A stretch of DNA of 64,000 nucleotides from Nocardioides cavernae (GTDB taxonomy: Bacteria > Actinomycetota > Actinomycetes > Propionibacteriales > Nocardioidaceae). A program made the position numbers and the translations under genes. The stretch is taken from positions 310,001-374,000 of the forward strand of contig NZ_JAFBCA010000001.1 of NCBI RefSeq assembly GCF_016907475.1. The letters run 5' to 3'. Numbering within the stretch: the first letter of the stretch is position 1; each line of letters opens with the position of its first letter. The notes below the pieces were generated by a model. That model searched no databases and was not told the origin of the DNA. It saw nothing but the letters and a program-made list of their open reading frames with translations. Shown piece by piece: positions 1 to 9,092 of this stretch.

Positions 1-34
1 CGCGTGAATCGCGGCGGTGTGACGCAGCCCAGGT

Positions 35-631
35 TCATCGGGTGTGGACGGGGTATCGCAGGTGCGTGACCCCGACCCCCTGGATCAATGACGGGTTGCC
101 GAGTACCGCGGGCGTGCCGTCGAGGTGGTCGAAGAGCCGTACGCCTGAGCCGAGCAGGACCGAGGCGATGTCGACGCTGATCTCGTCGAGCAGGCCGGCA
201 TTGAGCAGTTGCTGGATGGTGTCGGCGCCGTGGACGCCGACTGCCTTACCCCTAGCGGCGGCTTTGGCTTGAGTCACGGCGCTCTCGATCCCGTCGGTCA
301 CGAAGGTGACGGTTGAGTCGGCTCGCGGCCAGCCGGCAGGTATCTCGTGAGCAAGGACGAACCCGGGTCCCCACGCATGGTTGCCTCCCCAGCCGCCGGC
401 GACGTCGAACGTGCGGCGACCAGTGAGCACGGCGCCGAGCTCCGACGTGAGCCCGCGGACGTGCTGGGCGCTCGACTCGGACATCGAGAACGTCATGGGG
501 TTCGATCCGCCGGTGTGGATCTGGACGTCTCCCGAGCTGGCGTACCAATCGAAGACCTCGGCCACGCCGTCGTCGGGATCGGCAACGAACCCGTCTAGTG
601 ACATGGACATGATGGCGACAACCTTGGACAT
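35..631 (-). CDS. Dihydrofolate reductase family (RibD C-terminal-like) protein
   Basis: A 198-residue protein of the RibD-C/DHFR-like fold, expected to be a soluble NAD(P)H-binding reductase of unknown substrate. The N-terminus VVAIMSMSLDGFVADPDDG carries the SLDGF signature, GAVLTGRRTFDVAGG matches the nucleotide-binding segment, and GADTIQQLLNAGLLDEI near the C-terminus is the usual last helix before the closing strands. I start at Met 631 because the conserved strand begins right there and an AGGAAGG sequence lies about ten bases upstream; an in-frame extension to 724 looks non-coding. It stands alone. These proteins are common accessory genes and are not true folate-pathway DHFRs. Confidence 0.85.
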   Translation of the reverse strand: MSKVVAIMSMSLDGFVADPDDGVAEVFDWYASSGDVQIHTGGSNPMTFSMSESSAQHVRGLTSELGAVLTGRRTFDVAGGWGGNHAWGPGFVLAHEIPAGWPRADSTVTFVTDGIESAVTQAKAAARGKAVGVHGADTIQQLLNAGLLDEISVDIASVLLGSGVRLFDHLDGTPAVLGNPSLIQGVGVTHLRYPVHTR

Positions 632-805
632 GGCAGTGGTCCTTCCTGTGGTGGAGGGGGAGGCAGCTCGTCGCTTGCCCCTGTCCATCCAACGAACCGA
701 CGTCCGCGGATACGACACGGTCAACCGGGTCAGATCCCTGTTAATCGATGAGGAATGGCGCTAGAGGTCCGAACATCTCAATGCGCAGCAGCTCCGGCAG
801 TCGTT

Positions 806-825
806 GGCGGCGGAAAGACGCCGCC
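806..825. terminator. Short GC hairpin, possible terminator
   Basis: Arms GGCGGCG (806-812) and CGCCGCC (819-825) flank a six-base loop. It lies in the gap between the gene starting at 631 and the one ending at 921, and it contains one copy of the dispersed GCGGCG-N4-GACGC motif, so it may be either a terminator or part of that repeat. Confidence 0.35.
807..821 (+). repeat. Dispersed GCGGCG-N4-GACGC motif, copy 1
   Basis: Exact match to the 11 fixed bases with spacer GAAA; sits in the 290-base gap 632-920, which otherwise holds no gene I can support. Confidence 0.6.
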
Positions 826-920
826 ACGTCGGACCTCGCTGTCGCTCCGTAGCAAAGGCTTGCCATGCTTGAGTGAAATCGAACCTCACGACCCTGCTGG
901 GGCACACGAGTGCAGGCGCG

Positions 921-3314
921 CTAGGTCCTTGTAGTCGCGTTGCGTCGCCAACCAAAGAACGCGCACGACCCGAACCACACAGCCAGTAGTGCCAGTGTCA
1001 CCGGTACCCCCCACAGCAAGACGGCCGACGCGGTAGAGCGCGCCGCCCAGTTCTGGCTTTGTTTCTTGCAGCCGTTGGCGCCGTCCGGGTCGAATGTCCA
1101 GCACTTGTCTGGGTCTCGACTTTCGAGGTGTTCTTCGGACACGGACTCAATGATTTTGCGGGCCGGGAAGACGCGTTGCCTGGCCGGCTCGAGTTCCTCG
1201 ACGCCGCCACGCGCTTCGAGCCAGCGTAGGAAGGCTGCCTGCAAGGCCGCGTGGCCGCGCTCGTTGGGATGCAGGCTGTTGTGATGCCACTGGCCGGGGT
1301 TGAACCTTTGTCCGGCGAGCCCGCCGACGGAGCGCAGGCCGATGAAGTTCAGCCCCGGGTAGCCGTTGTTGTCCGGGTCGCACAGTCGCAAGTCCCCGTC
1401 GGTCAGCGCGTTGACCATGTCTTCGGTGACGTAGAAGCCGTACTCGGGTGCGATGTTGCGGATGCGGTTGTTCAGCTTGCTGAGGAACCCGTTGACGAAC
1501 GTGACGTCGCCTGGTGACAGGTCGGCTTCAGGGCAGGGAGCGTTAGCCGCGTCGATGGGGGAGGGGTAAAGAATGACGGCGACAGGCACATCCTTGAACT
1601 CTCGGTACAGCTCTTCGTACGCCTGACGCAGACGGTTCTCAAGCCGGTCCAGGTTCCCGGTGCTCCACAACTTTTTCGGGGTGGGGTCGTTGCAGTCACC
1701 TGGGGCTAGGCAGGTGAGGCCGATGGAGGCGAAGCCTGCGTCGTTGCCGCCGATGGACACGACAACGAGCGCAGGTTCTGGGAACGTGCTTGCGACGTCG
1801 TCGTATGCGTCGAGCTGCGTGAGCTCCTCACCGCTGGACGGTTCCGGAACGGGTTGTGCGTCGCTGCCCTCGTGTCGCAGGTTGTAGGTGTCCGCTCCCG
1901 AGCACGCCAAGAACACGACTGAGTCGAACGGCGGTTGGGAGCCGACCATGGCTGCCCATGCCGTTCTGGCGCGTCGGCACTCATTCTCGTCGCCTTCGTC
2001 GGTGCCAGCGATGAACGTGCTGGCCCCTTCCCCCGACATGTAGGAGTCACCTAACGCGACCAGCACACTCGGGTCGTTCTGGGTGGGCGCAGGCAGGTCT
2101 TTGTCCTGGCGAGGCGTGACTCCCATGAGTGCGACGAGAGCAAGGACGACGGCGATATCGGCGAGCGTGAACGACGTCAGCGCGACGACGAGGAGCATCA
2201 GGGCAGCAATACCAAGAACCGCGATGAAGTTGCCTGCGACCGCGTACACGCCCACCAGGCTCGCGATAGCCACCACAACCCCGACGAGTATGGCGATGAT
2301 GCGCAGATGGCTCCGGTCACGACGAAGGCGAGCCCAAGAGCGCTTCCAGCGGTCCGGCTTGTCGGCCTCTGTGTCAGCCTTTTCGGGTTCAGGGTCCACG
2401 ACGGTTCGGGGGTTGGCGGAGAAGAACTGGATGACGTGTTCGGACATCAGGCTCGCGACCCACGGGAATCCGAACACGGCGGCGAGGAGTGGCACCAGCG
2501 GCCACCACCCAAAATCATGCCCGAGCAGGAGCAGACCTCCGGCGAACGCCGCACCAAGAAGCAGCAAGCACACGCTCAGCAAAGCGAACGACGACCTGAC
2601 CATGCGCAGGACACGCACAACGCGAGACCCTGATGCTCGCTGCGTGCCCACGAGCGTGCGATTGCGAGCAATGGCGTAGCCAAGGACGAAGTACAAGATG
2701 AGGACAGCGACGAGGTAGAAGCTGCTCGGCCGCAACGGCCACGTTTCAGGTACGCGATCGTCGATCTTGCTGTAGCCGAAGCCGCCGACGGCGAACCCGG
2801 CCGCCACAAGTAGCGACACTTTGAGGAATTGAAGCGTCGGTGCGGTGAATCGCCCAGCTAAGGACTCGGCGTACTGCCCGCGTATCCACAAAGTGGCGAC
2901 CGCGACGTAGACGACGAACATCGCCAGCACCACGACGCGCGGGGATTCGGCTTGCGCCACGACGAACAGAACAGTAAGCGCGATGACGAAGGCGATGGTC
3001 TGGCCGGCGCTACCCCCAGTTGTCACACGCGCCGGGTCGTCCCGCCGAGCGCGAGCAGGCTCGACGGGGGCAGGTGCGGGGGTGGTGGTCGGTGGCTGGC
3101 CTGGCGGCGGTTCATCCGAGCGACCGGCCCGCTCGGACGCCTCCGCCGCCTCCGCCTCTGGGGAATGTTCGTCACCCGCGGCAGATGCCTCAACCGTCGG
3201 CGTCGCGACGGGTGGAGCGCCAAATTCCCGGTCGTCCGCACCAACGTCCGAAACGCTCGCCTGAAATGGCTCAGGTTGCTTCTGCGTAGCCGGAACGGGG
3301 ATTGACTCGAACAT
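921..3314 (-). CDS. Multi-pass membrane SGNH/GDSL hydrolase
   Basis: About 797 residues. The order is a proline/alanine-rich N-terminal cytoplasmic segment (about 1-110), roughly ten hydrophobic helices (about 110-390), then an SGNH hydrolase domain (about 410-710), and a last membrane helix near the C-terminus. Hydrolase blocks are visible: VALGDSYMSGEG with the nucleophilic Ser, SIGGNDAG with the oxyanion Gly/Asn, and HHNSLHPNERGH with the catalytic His. The nearest known types are secreted esterases or acyl-transfer enzymes acting on lipids or glycans; here the domain is expected outside the membrane. Met 3314 is preferred because the upstream extension to 3446 is low-complexity and a G-rich ribosome site precedes 3314. 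Substrate unknown. Confidence 0.8.
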   Translation of the reverse strand: MFESIPVPATQKQPEPFQASVSDVGADDREFGAPPVATPTVEASAAGDEHSPEAEAAEASERAGRSDEPPPGQPPTTTPAPAPVEPARARRDDPARVTTGGSAGQTIAFVIALTVLFVVAQAESPRVVVLAMFVVYVAVATLWIRGQYAESLAGRFTAPTLQFLKVSLLVAAGFAVGGFGYSKIDDRVPETWPLRPSSFYLVAVLILYFVLGYAIARNRTLVGTQRASGSRVVRVLRMVRSSFALLSVCLLLLGAAFAGGLLLLGHDFGWWPLVPLLAAVFGFPWVASLMSEHVIQFFSANPRTVVDPEPEKADTEADKPDRWKRSWARLRRDRSHLRIIAILVGVVVAIASLVGVYAVAGNFIAVLGIAALMLLVVALTSFTLADIAVVLALVALMGVTPRQDKDLPAPTQNDPSVLVALGDSYMSGEGASTFIAGTDEGDENECRRARTAWAAMVGSQPPFDSVVFLACSGADTYNLRHEGSDAQPVPEPSSGEELTQLDAYDDVASTFPEPALVVVSIGGNDAGFASIGLTCLAPGDCNDPTPKKLWSTGNLDRLENRLRQAYEELYREFKDVPVAVILYPSPIDAANAPCPEADLSPGDVTFVNGFLSKLNNRIRNIAPEYGFYVTEDMVNALTDGDLRLCDPDNNGYPGLNFIGLRSVGGLAGQRFNPGQWHHNSLHPNERGHAALQAAFLRWLEARGGVEELEPARQRVFPARKIIESVSEEHLESRDPDKCWTFDPDGANGCKKQSQNWAARSTASAVLLWGVPVTLALLAVWFGSCAFFGWRRNATTRT

Positions 3315-3719
3315 GCACCCCCCCGCCCCGTGACCGGCCTCGACGAAGGCCGGGCTGTGGCGTGAGGCTAACGCCAATGACGCGCCGCCAGCATGATCAG
3401 TTCTGGGGTTCTTCGCGCGTTCACAAGCCTTGTCCAAGCCGAACACTCAGGCCGGCAGAACAGCTCGCGAAGCCGACTTCACGTCGACGCGTTGGCGTGC
3501 GGATCTAAGTTGCACCGCGCTTGCGCTCAGCACATCGATACTTCCCCAGTTGGTAGCTGGCCCTGGTTGCCGAAAGCGCCAATCTAGACGACCGCACTGG
3601 CTCGCCGACCCGGCGCCGCCTGCTACGGAGGTTGGAGCGTACGCCGGTCCCTCGCTTGTCGCGATTCGCGCACTGACCGGACGGCATGGCTCGCTCGAGC
3701 TGACGGCTGGTACCTGCAC

Positions 3720-3734
3720 GCGGCGGAAGGACGC
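3720..3734 (+). repeat. Dispersed GCGGCG-N4-GACGC motif, copy 2
   Basis: Exact match, spacer GAAG. It lies 25 bases before copy 3, the only close pair seen. Confidence 0.65.
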
Positions 3735-3744
3735 ACCTTCGCTC

Positions 3745-3759
3745 GCGGCGGTTTGACGC
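3745..3759 (+). repeat. Dispersed GCGGCG-N4-GACGC motif, copy 3
   Basis: Exact match, spacer GTTT; second member of the close pair in the 3315-3815 gap. Confidence 0.65.
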
Positions 3760-3815
3760 GCTTTGAAGGGACCCAAGGGTCGGGCGTTGCCGACATCCTC
3801 TACGACCACTCAGTG

Positions 3816-4412
3816 TCAATTGAGTGAGTAGACCTCAGTGACCACCGCGGTGATGGGCGAGCTGCTGGAAGTCGTGCTCACATCCTGCTCCTCAGGGAAC
3901 GAGAACGTGCCGTCCTCCAGCGTCATGATTTCGATGACAGGGCCATCCTCGACGCCTCGCAGTTCGTACGTCATTTCCCAGGAGCCCGTGGTGACGTCCT
4001 GGTTGCCTACGTAGGAGGGATCGATCTGCACTGTTACGAGGCACCCAGCCGACCCGAAGCACTCCTTGCTTCGCACTCGCACGCCGAGCTTGATGTTGCG
4101 GGGCGCGAGTGCTGCACCCCCGCTCAGAGCGGGCTCGTTGGCCCCAGCGCCTTGGGATGGAATCTCTGACATCAGTGCGTCGACCTGCGCCTCGGCGTCC
4201 GAGAGATTGGAAGTGGTGTCTGCCAGGTCGCTCGCGGTCGTCGATAGCTCATCCTCGGTCTGAGCGAGATCGGTCTTGGTGTCCTTCAATTCTTTGGTCA
4301 AGGACTTGTACTCGGTCGAGGCAGTGGGGTCGGAGGACGCCTTACCTCCGAAAAACGTGCCTACAAGCACTGCTAGCGCGGCGACCGCGGCCACGACGAT
4401 CTTCTTGTTCAT
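3816..4412 (-). CDS. Membrane-anchored coiled-coil protein of unknown function
   Basis: A 198-residue protein. Residues 1-25 form an uncleaved-looking signal or anchor (MNKKIVVAAVAALAVLVGTF), followed by a heptad-like coiled coil (about 35-90, rich in Lys, Glu, Asp, Ser, Thr) and a C-terminal beta-rich domain with a pair of cysteines (KECFGSAGC) that could form a disulfide outside the cell. The frame stays open upstream to 5039, but that extension is a dnaB fragment, so I take Met 4412, preceded by GGGGA. No family recognised. Expected on the outer face of the membrane. Confidence 0.65.
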   Translation of the reverse strand: MNKKIVVAAVAALAVLVGTFFGGKASSDPTASTEYKSLTKELKDTKTDLAQTEDELSTTASDLADTTSNLSDAEAQVDALMSEIPSQGAGANEPALSGGAALAPRNIKLGVRVRSKECFGSAGCLVTVQIDPSYVGNQDVTTGSWEMTYELRGVEDGPVIEIMTLEDGTFSFPEEQDVSTTSSSSPITAVVTEVYSLN

Positions 4413-4616
4413 GCTTCCCCACTGTTGCGTAACTAATGTGCCGCCTAATCCTCGCAACATTTGGACGCCTGCGCTGGCGATTGCTCTCCTTGGCGTTTGG
4501 CCGCGCCTGCGCGCGATCGAGCGCGCTTTTTGCGCCGCGCGCCACGACGTGGCCAGTCGGCGCCGGAGGACGGCGTCTGAATTCGTCTCCGCATTCTTGG
4601 CTCCGGCCTCGCGGTA

Positions 4617-5055
4617 GCCGATCGCCTCGATCTCGTCGAGGACGCCGCTCATGATGTCGCTCAGCGGCGCGTAGTCGACGGCCGCCCGTCGGTCGGTGAC
4701 CTTGTAGACCTCGGCCTGCGCGTGGTCGACGACGTTGTCGATCTCGCCCTCGCCCGCGTAGCCGAGGGCGGCGATGCGGGTGCCGGCCTCGACCAGGCGG
4801 CGCAGGATCGCCTTGTCGCGCACGATCTCGGCGTAGTAGCCGGCGTTGGCCGCGATCGGCACGTTGGCCGACAGGGTGTGGAGGTAGGGGGCGCCACCGA
4901 TGCGCACCAGCTCGCCGCGCTTGACTAGCTCGGCGGCCACCGTGATCGGGTCGGCCGGCTCGCCGCGGCCGTAGAGGTCGATGATCGCGTCGTGGTTCAC
5001 CTCGTGGGCCGGGCGGTAGTAGTCGACGCCCTTGATCACGTCGACGACCTTGGCT
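4617..5055 (-). pseudogene. dnaB: Replicative helicase DnaB fragment
   Basis: The translation KGVDYYRPAHEVNHDAIIDL through SDIMSGVLDEIEAIG matches the N-terminal and linker part of actinobacterial DnaB (about residues 45-190), including GRGEPADPITVAAEL and YAEIVRDKAILRRLVEAGTR. Homology starts abruptly near 5055 and stops at 4617, before the RecA-like ATPase core, where the frame continues into unrelated sequence. Neither end is a gene end, so this is a duplicated or captured piece and not a working helicase. The codons still look coding, so the capture is probably recent. Confidence 0.85.
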
Positions 5056-5066
5056 GAACTGGTTCC

Positions 5067-5258
5067 TCAACCGCCTGGCGGTGGCGGTGGTCGAGACGAC
5101 AGAGACTCCCGCGGTAAGGGTTCACGCCTCCGCTTGTCGCGGAATGTCACGAAGTCGACGTACGCCTTGACGCCTGACGGAGCACCCAGCAGGACGGCGC
5201 TGACGAGCGCCGCGACTCCTGCGAGTACAGCTCCGGTCCCGTCCAGCAACTCGACCAC
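5067..5258 (-). CDS. Small membrane protein, unknown
   Basis: A 63-residue protein starting at GTG 5258 with AGGAG about ten bases upstream and an in-frame TGA just before that. One hydrophobic helix (about 10-32, GAVLAGVAALVSAVLLG) is followed by a basic, proline-rich tail. It ends a few bases before the dnaB fragment. No family recognised; small and isolated, so moderate confidence. Confidence 0.45.
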   Translation of the reverse strand: MVELLDGTGAVLAGVAALVSAVLLGAPSGVKAYVDFVTFRDKRRREPLPRESLSSRPPPPPGG

Positions 5259-5722
5259 CCCCTTTTGCTCCTGTCATGGGACAACCCTCGGTAAACGCTA
5301 GTCACGACCTTCGACATCACTGCCGTCTGAGCATGACCCACGTTGCCGACAGGACACTCGGCGTCTGGTGCTGTCAGTGAATGAGGGCAGCGGGCATGCA
5401 GCCCGTGCAGCCCGCGATGTGCGCCTCCCTTGGCCGGGTCGTTGGGCGCGACCCCAGGTCGCGCGCTTCGACCGCAAAAGATGCACCTACTCCCTGTTGA
5501 ACCAGCATCCTCGACTTAGGCGAGTCGCCGGCGGAGGGAAGGACTACCTCAAGCGTCCTCCCCGACGCGCGCCTCGACTCGATGTGGAAAGGCGGCGAAG
5601 TTGAATCACTGCTCTACGCGTCGCGTTCCACGCGGTTGTCCGCAAGCCCGGGAGTCCGCTCATGTGAAGGGAAGTGAAGACCTCTTCCTGTCGATATCAA
5701 CAAGCGTGCCGAGAATCGAGCC
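5259..5722. other. Intergenic, no gene supported
   Basis: Short open frames occur on both strands without ribosome sites or recognisable products. A degenerate copy of the dispersed motif (GCGGCG-AAGT-TGAAT) lies at 5591-5605. Confidence 0.45.
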
Positions 5723-6337
5723 ATGTCAGACATTTGGATTGGCGCGGGGGCTGGCCTCGTCGGGGTGGTACTCGGCGGCGCGATCGGCTTGGGTGGCAAT
5801 ATCCTGCAGCATCACTGGCACTTGAAGGACCGCGACGAAGAGGCGCAACAGACCCGACGGGACGAGGTAGGTGCGCGGATGGACCAAAAGGCGCAGGCCA
5901 TCCTCGAACTGTTAGCTCAGCTCAATTCGCATCTGTCGCGACACATAGTGATTAGCCACACCACGTTGTGGGCAGACGAGGAATCGCGACATGCGGCGCG
6001 CTCGGTCTTGAACAGCATCAGCGTCGAGAGTGGTTACCTAACGCAACCACTCCGTGGACACGTGCGCGTAGTGATAAACCTCTTGCCTGACGTCGAACGC
6101 CTCGCTGGCGAGCGCTAGGTAGCGGTCTCAGCTCGGAGCGTGGCGTATTCGGCCATCAGGTGGGGTCGTAGGAACCTCGACCGCTACATCCGTGGAGAGC
6201 CAGTCCACCCGGAACGCGGCGAGCCAATCGACGGGTACGTTGCCGCATGGGAGGACCTCCAAGAAATGACTATGCACCAGATCGAAGAGGCCGACGCCAG
6301 CGCGGCAGCGAGGAGCTTGAGGTCCAAATACTCCTGA
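5723..6337 (+). pseudogene. Unknown membrane-anchored protein, split by a TAG codon
   Basis: The first part, 5723-6118 (131 residues), has an N-terminal hydrophobic helix (IGAGAGLVGVVLGGAIGLGG) and a charged helical domain. It stops at TAG 6116-6118. The same frame then runs on without another stop to 6337, adding about 72 codons with coding-like composition (SAIRWGRRNLDRYIRGEP and onward). The simplest reading is one gene of about 204 codons broken by a single nonsense change; alternatives are a sequencing error, a true short protein followed by a coupled second gene from GTG 6140, or stop readthrough. No family recognised. Confidence 0.5.
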
Positions 6338-6372
6338 CCTCGACCTGCAGCCTGGGCAGTCGCTGCGGAGCC

Positions 6373-6387
6373 GCGGCGGATTGACGC
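6373..6387 (+). repeat. Dispersed GCGGCG-N4-GACGC motif, copy 4
   Basis: Exact match, spacer GATT; 36 bases after the stop at 6337. Confidence 0.65.
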
Positions 6388-6572
6388 ACTCATCGCGGCG
6401 GAGGCGGAAGGCAGTCGCCGGAGCGCCTCGCCGTGCTCGATCAACGGGCTATTGGCTTGGAGCCGTGTGGCTAATAGTGTCGCGTGCCGGGCAGGACATA
6501 CTGGGCTGGACGTCGCTTTGAGTCAAGACTCGCAGAAGCCAGGCCGACATTTATCGAATGGCAGGAGCATCG

Positions 6573-7655
6573 ATGTCCGACACTGAGAAAGAGGCTCTCA
6601 GGGAACTCGCTCTCAGCATCGTGCGCGTTCAAAGCAACACTTTCATCAAGGAACTGCTGCGCGAGCACAAAGTCCGCATCGGCGCGACGAAGGCGGACTT
6701 CGATGCCAACCTGACCAAGGCGATCGAGGACGGCGTCATCACCCGAGAACACATCGAATCGTGGCTCAACGCCGTCGAGGGCTGGGGTCAACAGCACGTT
6801 TACGTGTACAGGCTTGGCCAGGACGTAAAGGCACAGTTTGCGACCCGGACTGCGGCCCGGCAGGCGGTCGAGGACGCCGAACTCGGCGAGTATTGGGACC
6901 GATCGACCACCGGCGTTGTCGACTGGCCGGAGGACGAATCGTTCCATTTGGTTGCCATCACCTACGACGACTCCTTGCGCTTCCACTGGCACACCGGCGC
7001 GCAGTATTGGATCCGAGGCAGGGACGAGGCGCAACACGACAAACCCAACGAGTGGATCGATGGCTTCGAGTACCAGTTCCGTGCCTACCGGGGCCGCGCC
7101 GTGCGCGAAGTCATGCGGTTCGAGATCCGACCCCAGGACGCCATGGCGGCCTTGTTCGTAGCGAGCCCCATCAAGACCGCGGAACACGAAGCCGCGCTGG
7201 CAACCGCGATGGAGACAGTCCAGTCCGTGTTCGACTTCGAACTGCTTCGCTCCAAGCCGTTGCTCGTGTCGAAAGTTATCCGCAACTTCGACCAGGCGCT
7301 CACCTTCGGCACAGCAGGGGTCGCGGCCACCCCGTCGACCACCCGACTCAAGAGCGGCGCCGCGTACGTCGAGTTCGGCGCCACCGTAACCGACGGAAGC
7401 TACTTCGACTCGCCGGACGTCAAGGTCGTTCGCGAGGTGATCCGCAGCGAACAGACCGTTGGCGCGTTCGACGGCACTTCAGCGGCGTTCCGGTTCGGGG
7501 ACTTTGGTCGCGTCGAACTGTCCGCAGGTGACTTCCGCATCCGCCTCTGGTCGAGCCTGACCGCCGACAGCGTGTGGCACATTCTCCGCACGCTCTACAG
7601 ATTCCAAACGAACCCGAGGAAGACCCCGAAGGCGGCCAACGATGGCGGATCCTGA
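6573..7655 (+). CDS. Hypothetical protein, 360 residues
   Basis: Starts at ATG 6573 with GGAG five bases upstream; an ATG at 6558 is in frame but lacks its own ribosome site. The product is acidic and soluble, with no signal peptide or membrane helix. The N-terminal 70 residues look helical (EALRELALSIVRVQSNTFIKE) and the rest mixed, with a long central segment rich in aromatic residues. I do not recognise a family. Its 3-prime end overlaps the next gene by 14 bases, so the two are almost certainly co-transcribed and may act together. Confidence 0.7.
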   Translation: MSDTEKEALRELALSIVRVQSNTFIKELLREHKVRIGATKADFDANLTKAIEDGVITREHIESWLNAVEGWGQQHVYVYRLGQDVKAQFATRTAARQAVEDAELGEYWDRSTTGVVDWPEDESFHLVAITYDDSLRFHWHTGAQYWIRGRDEAQHDKPNEWIDGFEYQFRAYRGRAVREVMRFEIRPQDAMAALFVASPIKTAEHEAALATAMETVQSVFDFELLRSKPLLVSKVIRNFDQALTFGTAGVAATPSTTRLKSGAAYVEFGATVTDGSYFDSPDVKVVREVIRSEQTVGAFDGTSAAFRFGDFGRVELSAGDFRIRLWSSLTADSVWHILRTLYRFQTNPRKTPKAANDGGS

Positions 7656-8694
7656 CTGGGCTGACCTCCGCAGCCGCCATCCGCGACTCCTGGTCGACGA
7701 ACTCGAATCGGCCTACCAGCGCGGCAGCATCTCGTTCACAACGACGGAGCTCGCCGCGGCCGCCTCCACCGTCGACGTCACCTTCCAGCCAGGGCAGGCA
7801 CTTGCGCTCCTCGCTGACGCCACCTGGCTATTCGAACACTGGCGCGACGGTGAACGAGATCCGGACTTTCCCGACGAGGAGCCGGAACGGATCCCTGTCT
7901 TCGTGTGGAACGCCGGCCCCAGGCGAACTCCTGGCTGGTTGCTCCTCGTGCACGGCATGAACACCAAGGGGCTCTGGCAGGAGCACCTGACCTTCGACAT
8001 CGGTCTCTGGCAGGGCCAAGCGATCCCGACCTTCGTCTTCAAGTACGGACGTATCGTCCCAGGTGTCATCCTCCCTTGGCGTCGCCGCACCCTCAAACGT
8101 CGGCTGCGCGAGAAGATCCTCGAGCTCAGTGAACAGGCGCCCAAGCATTCCGTCCGCAGCGAACCGGACGTCGTTGCTCACAGCTTCGGCACATGGCTCC
8201 TCGGGCACGTACTGCTCGACGAAGAAGCCGACCCCAAGGGTTTGAGGATCGGACGTGTCATCCTGACCGGATGCATTCTTCGCCCCGACTTCCCGTGGAA
8301 GCGACTGCAGACCAAGGGTCTGGTGGGGGAAGTGCTCAACCACTACGGCACCGCAGACTCCGTGGTCCCGTGGGCTCAGTGGACGATCACGGACTCGGGA
8401 CCGTCGGGGCGTAGCGGCTTCAACGCCGCCCCAGATGCGGTTGCTGATCTGATCAATGTGATCGCCCCCGAGTTCACGCACTCGGAAGCGCTGTCCGACC
8501 GACAGCGATTCACCAGCTATTCGAAGACTTGGCGACCGTTCATGACGAGCCCGGTAGACCAACCCTTCCGTGGCCTCGTGGACACGCGTAGAAAGTCGGC
8601 ATGGCGTCCGGTTCATTGGCCACTACACAACGGAGTGTTCCCCGTCGTCGGTGCCTTGGCGGTGGTGGCCATGGTCTGGCTGGTGTGGCGCTAG
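7642..8694 (+). CDS. Alpha/beta hydrolase with C-terminal membrane anchor
   Basis: A 350-residue protein. LLLVHGMNTKG is the oxyanion loop strand of an alpha/beta hydrolase, and DVVAHSFGTWLLGHVL is the nucleophile elbow (AHSFG, Ser near residue 180). A plausible acid and a late His occur downstream but I cannot assign them surely. The last about 20 residues form a membrane helix (VFPVVGALAVVAMVWLVW), an unusual position that would tether the hydrolase, probably with the catalytic domain in the cytoplasm as no signal peptide is present. It overlaps the preceding unknown gene by 14 bases, so a two-gene unit. Substrate unknown. Confidence 0.75.
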   Translation: MADPDWADLRSRHPRLLVDELESAYQRGSISFTTTELAAAASTVDVTFQPGQALALLADATWLFEHWRDGERDPDFPDEEPERIPVFVWNAGPRRTPGWLLLVHGMNTKGLWQEHLTFDIGLWQGQAIPTFVFKYGRIVPGVILPWRRRTLKRRLREKILELSEQAPKHSVRSEPDVVAHSFGTWLLGHVLLDEEADPKGLRIGRVILTGCILRPDFPWKRLQTKGLVGEVLNHYGTADSVVPWAQWTITDSGPSGRSGFNAAPDAVADLINVIAPEFTHSEALSDRQRFTSYSKTWRPFMTSPVDQPFRGLVDTRRKSAWRPVHWPLHNGVFPVVGALAVVAMVWLVWR

Positions 8695-9092
8695 CGCCCT
8701 GAGCGTGGGGGCCGTCGCTGGTCTCCGCCGTGCGACCCCCAAAGTCGGTGGTGCCCACAAAACCTTCGCTCATGACGGGGGCACGGCCACTCTGTTACTG
8801 AGTCATTCCGAACTGTGGTCGCATTATCCGGCTTGCTCTGGGCAGTCACGGCACGGCGCGTGTCCTGACCCTCCTTCGAGTTCATTGCCTGGCATACGGC
8901 GACATCATCGTCATCCGCGTCCTAACGCCGGACGTGTAGCCGACCGCATCGAATGGGTGATAGTCGGTGGGCTGCGTTGCCGCAAGGCAAGCTCGACGGG
9001 CCGAGCGGGAACTCGTGATCGTGCGGAGCGGCGTCGCTGGCCGCCTAATGTGAGGTCCGTTGCTCCTACTACCCGAAGTGAGATCACTCGAG
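8695..9092. other. Intergenic, no gene supported
   Basis: No convincing frame, RNA gene or repeat seen; it separates two plus-strand genes. Confidence 0.4.

Larger units (their letters stand above)
3315..3815. other. Intergenic, no gene supported
   Basis: Several overlapping frames are open on both strands, but none has a ribosome site or a recognisable sequence. The only structure I see is a tandem pair of the dispersed motif at 3720-3734 and 3745-3759. Confidence 0.5.

Noticed and set aside
3447..3809. Minus-strand open frame of 120 codons in the 3.3-3.8 kb gap
   Set aside because: No ribosome site, no hydrophobic or catalytic pattern, and it contains two copies of the intergenic motif.
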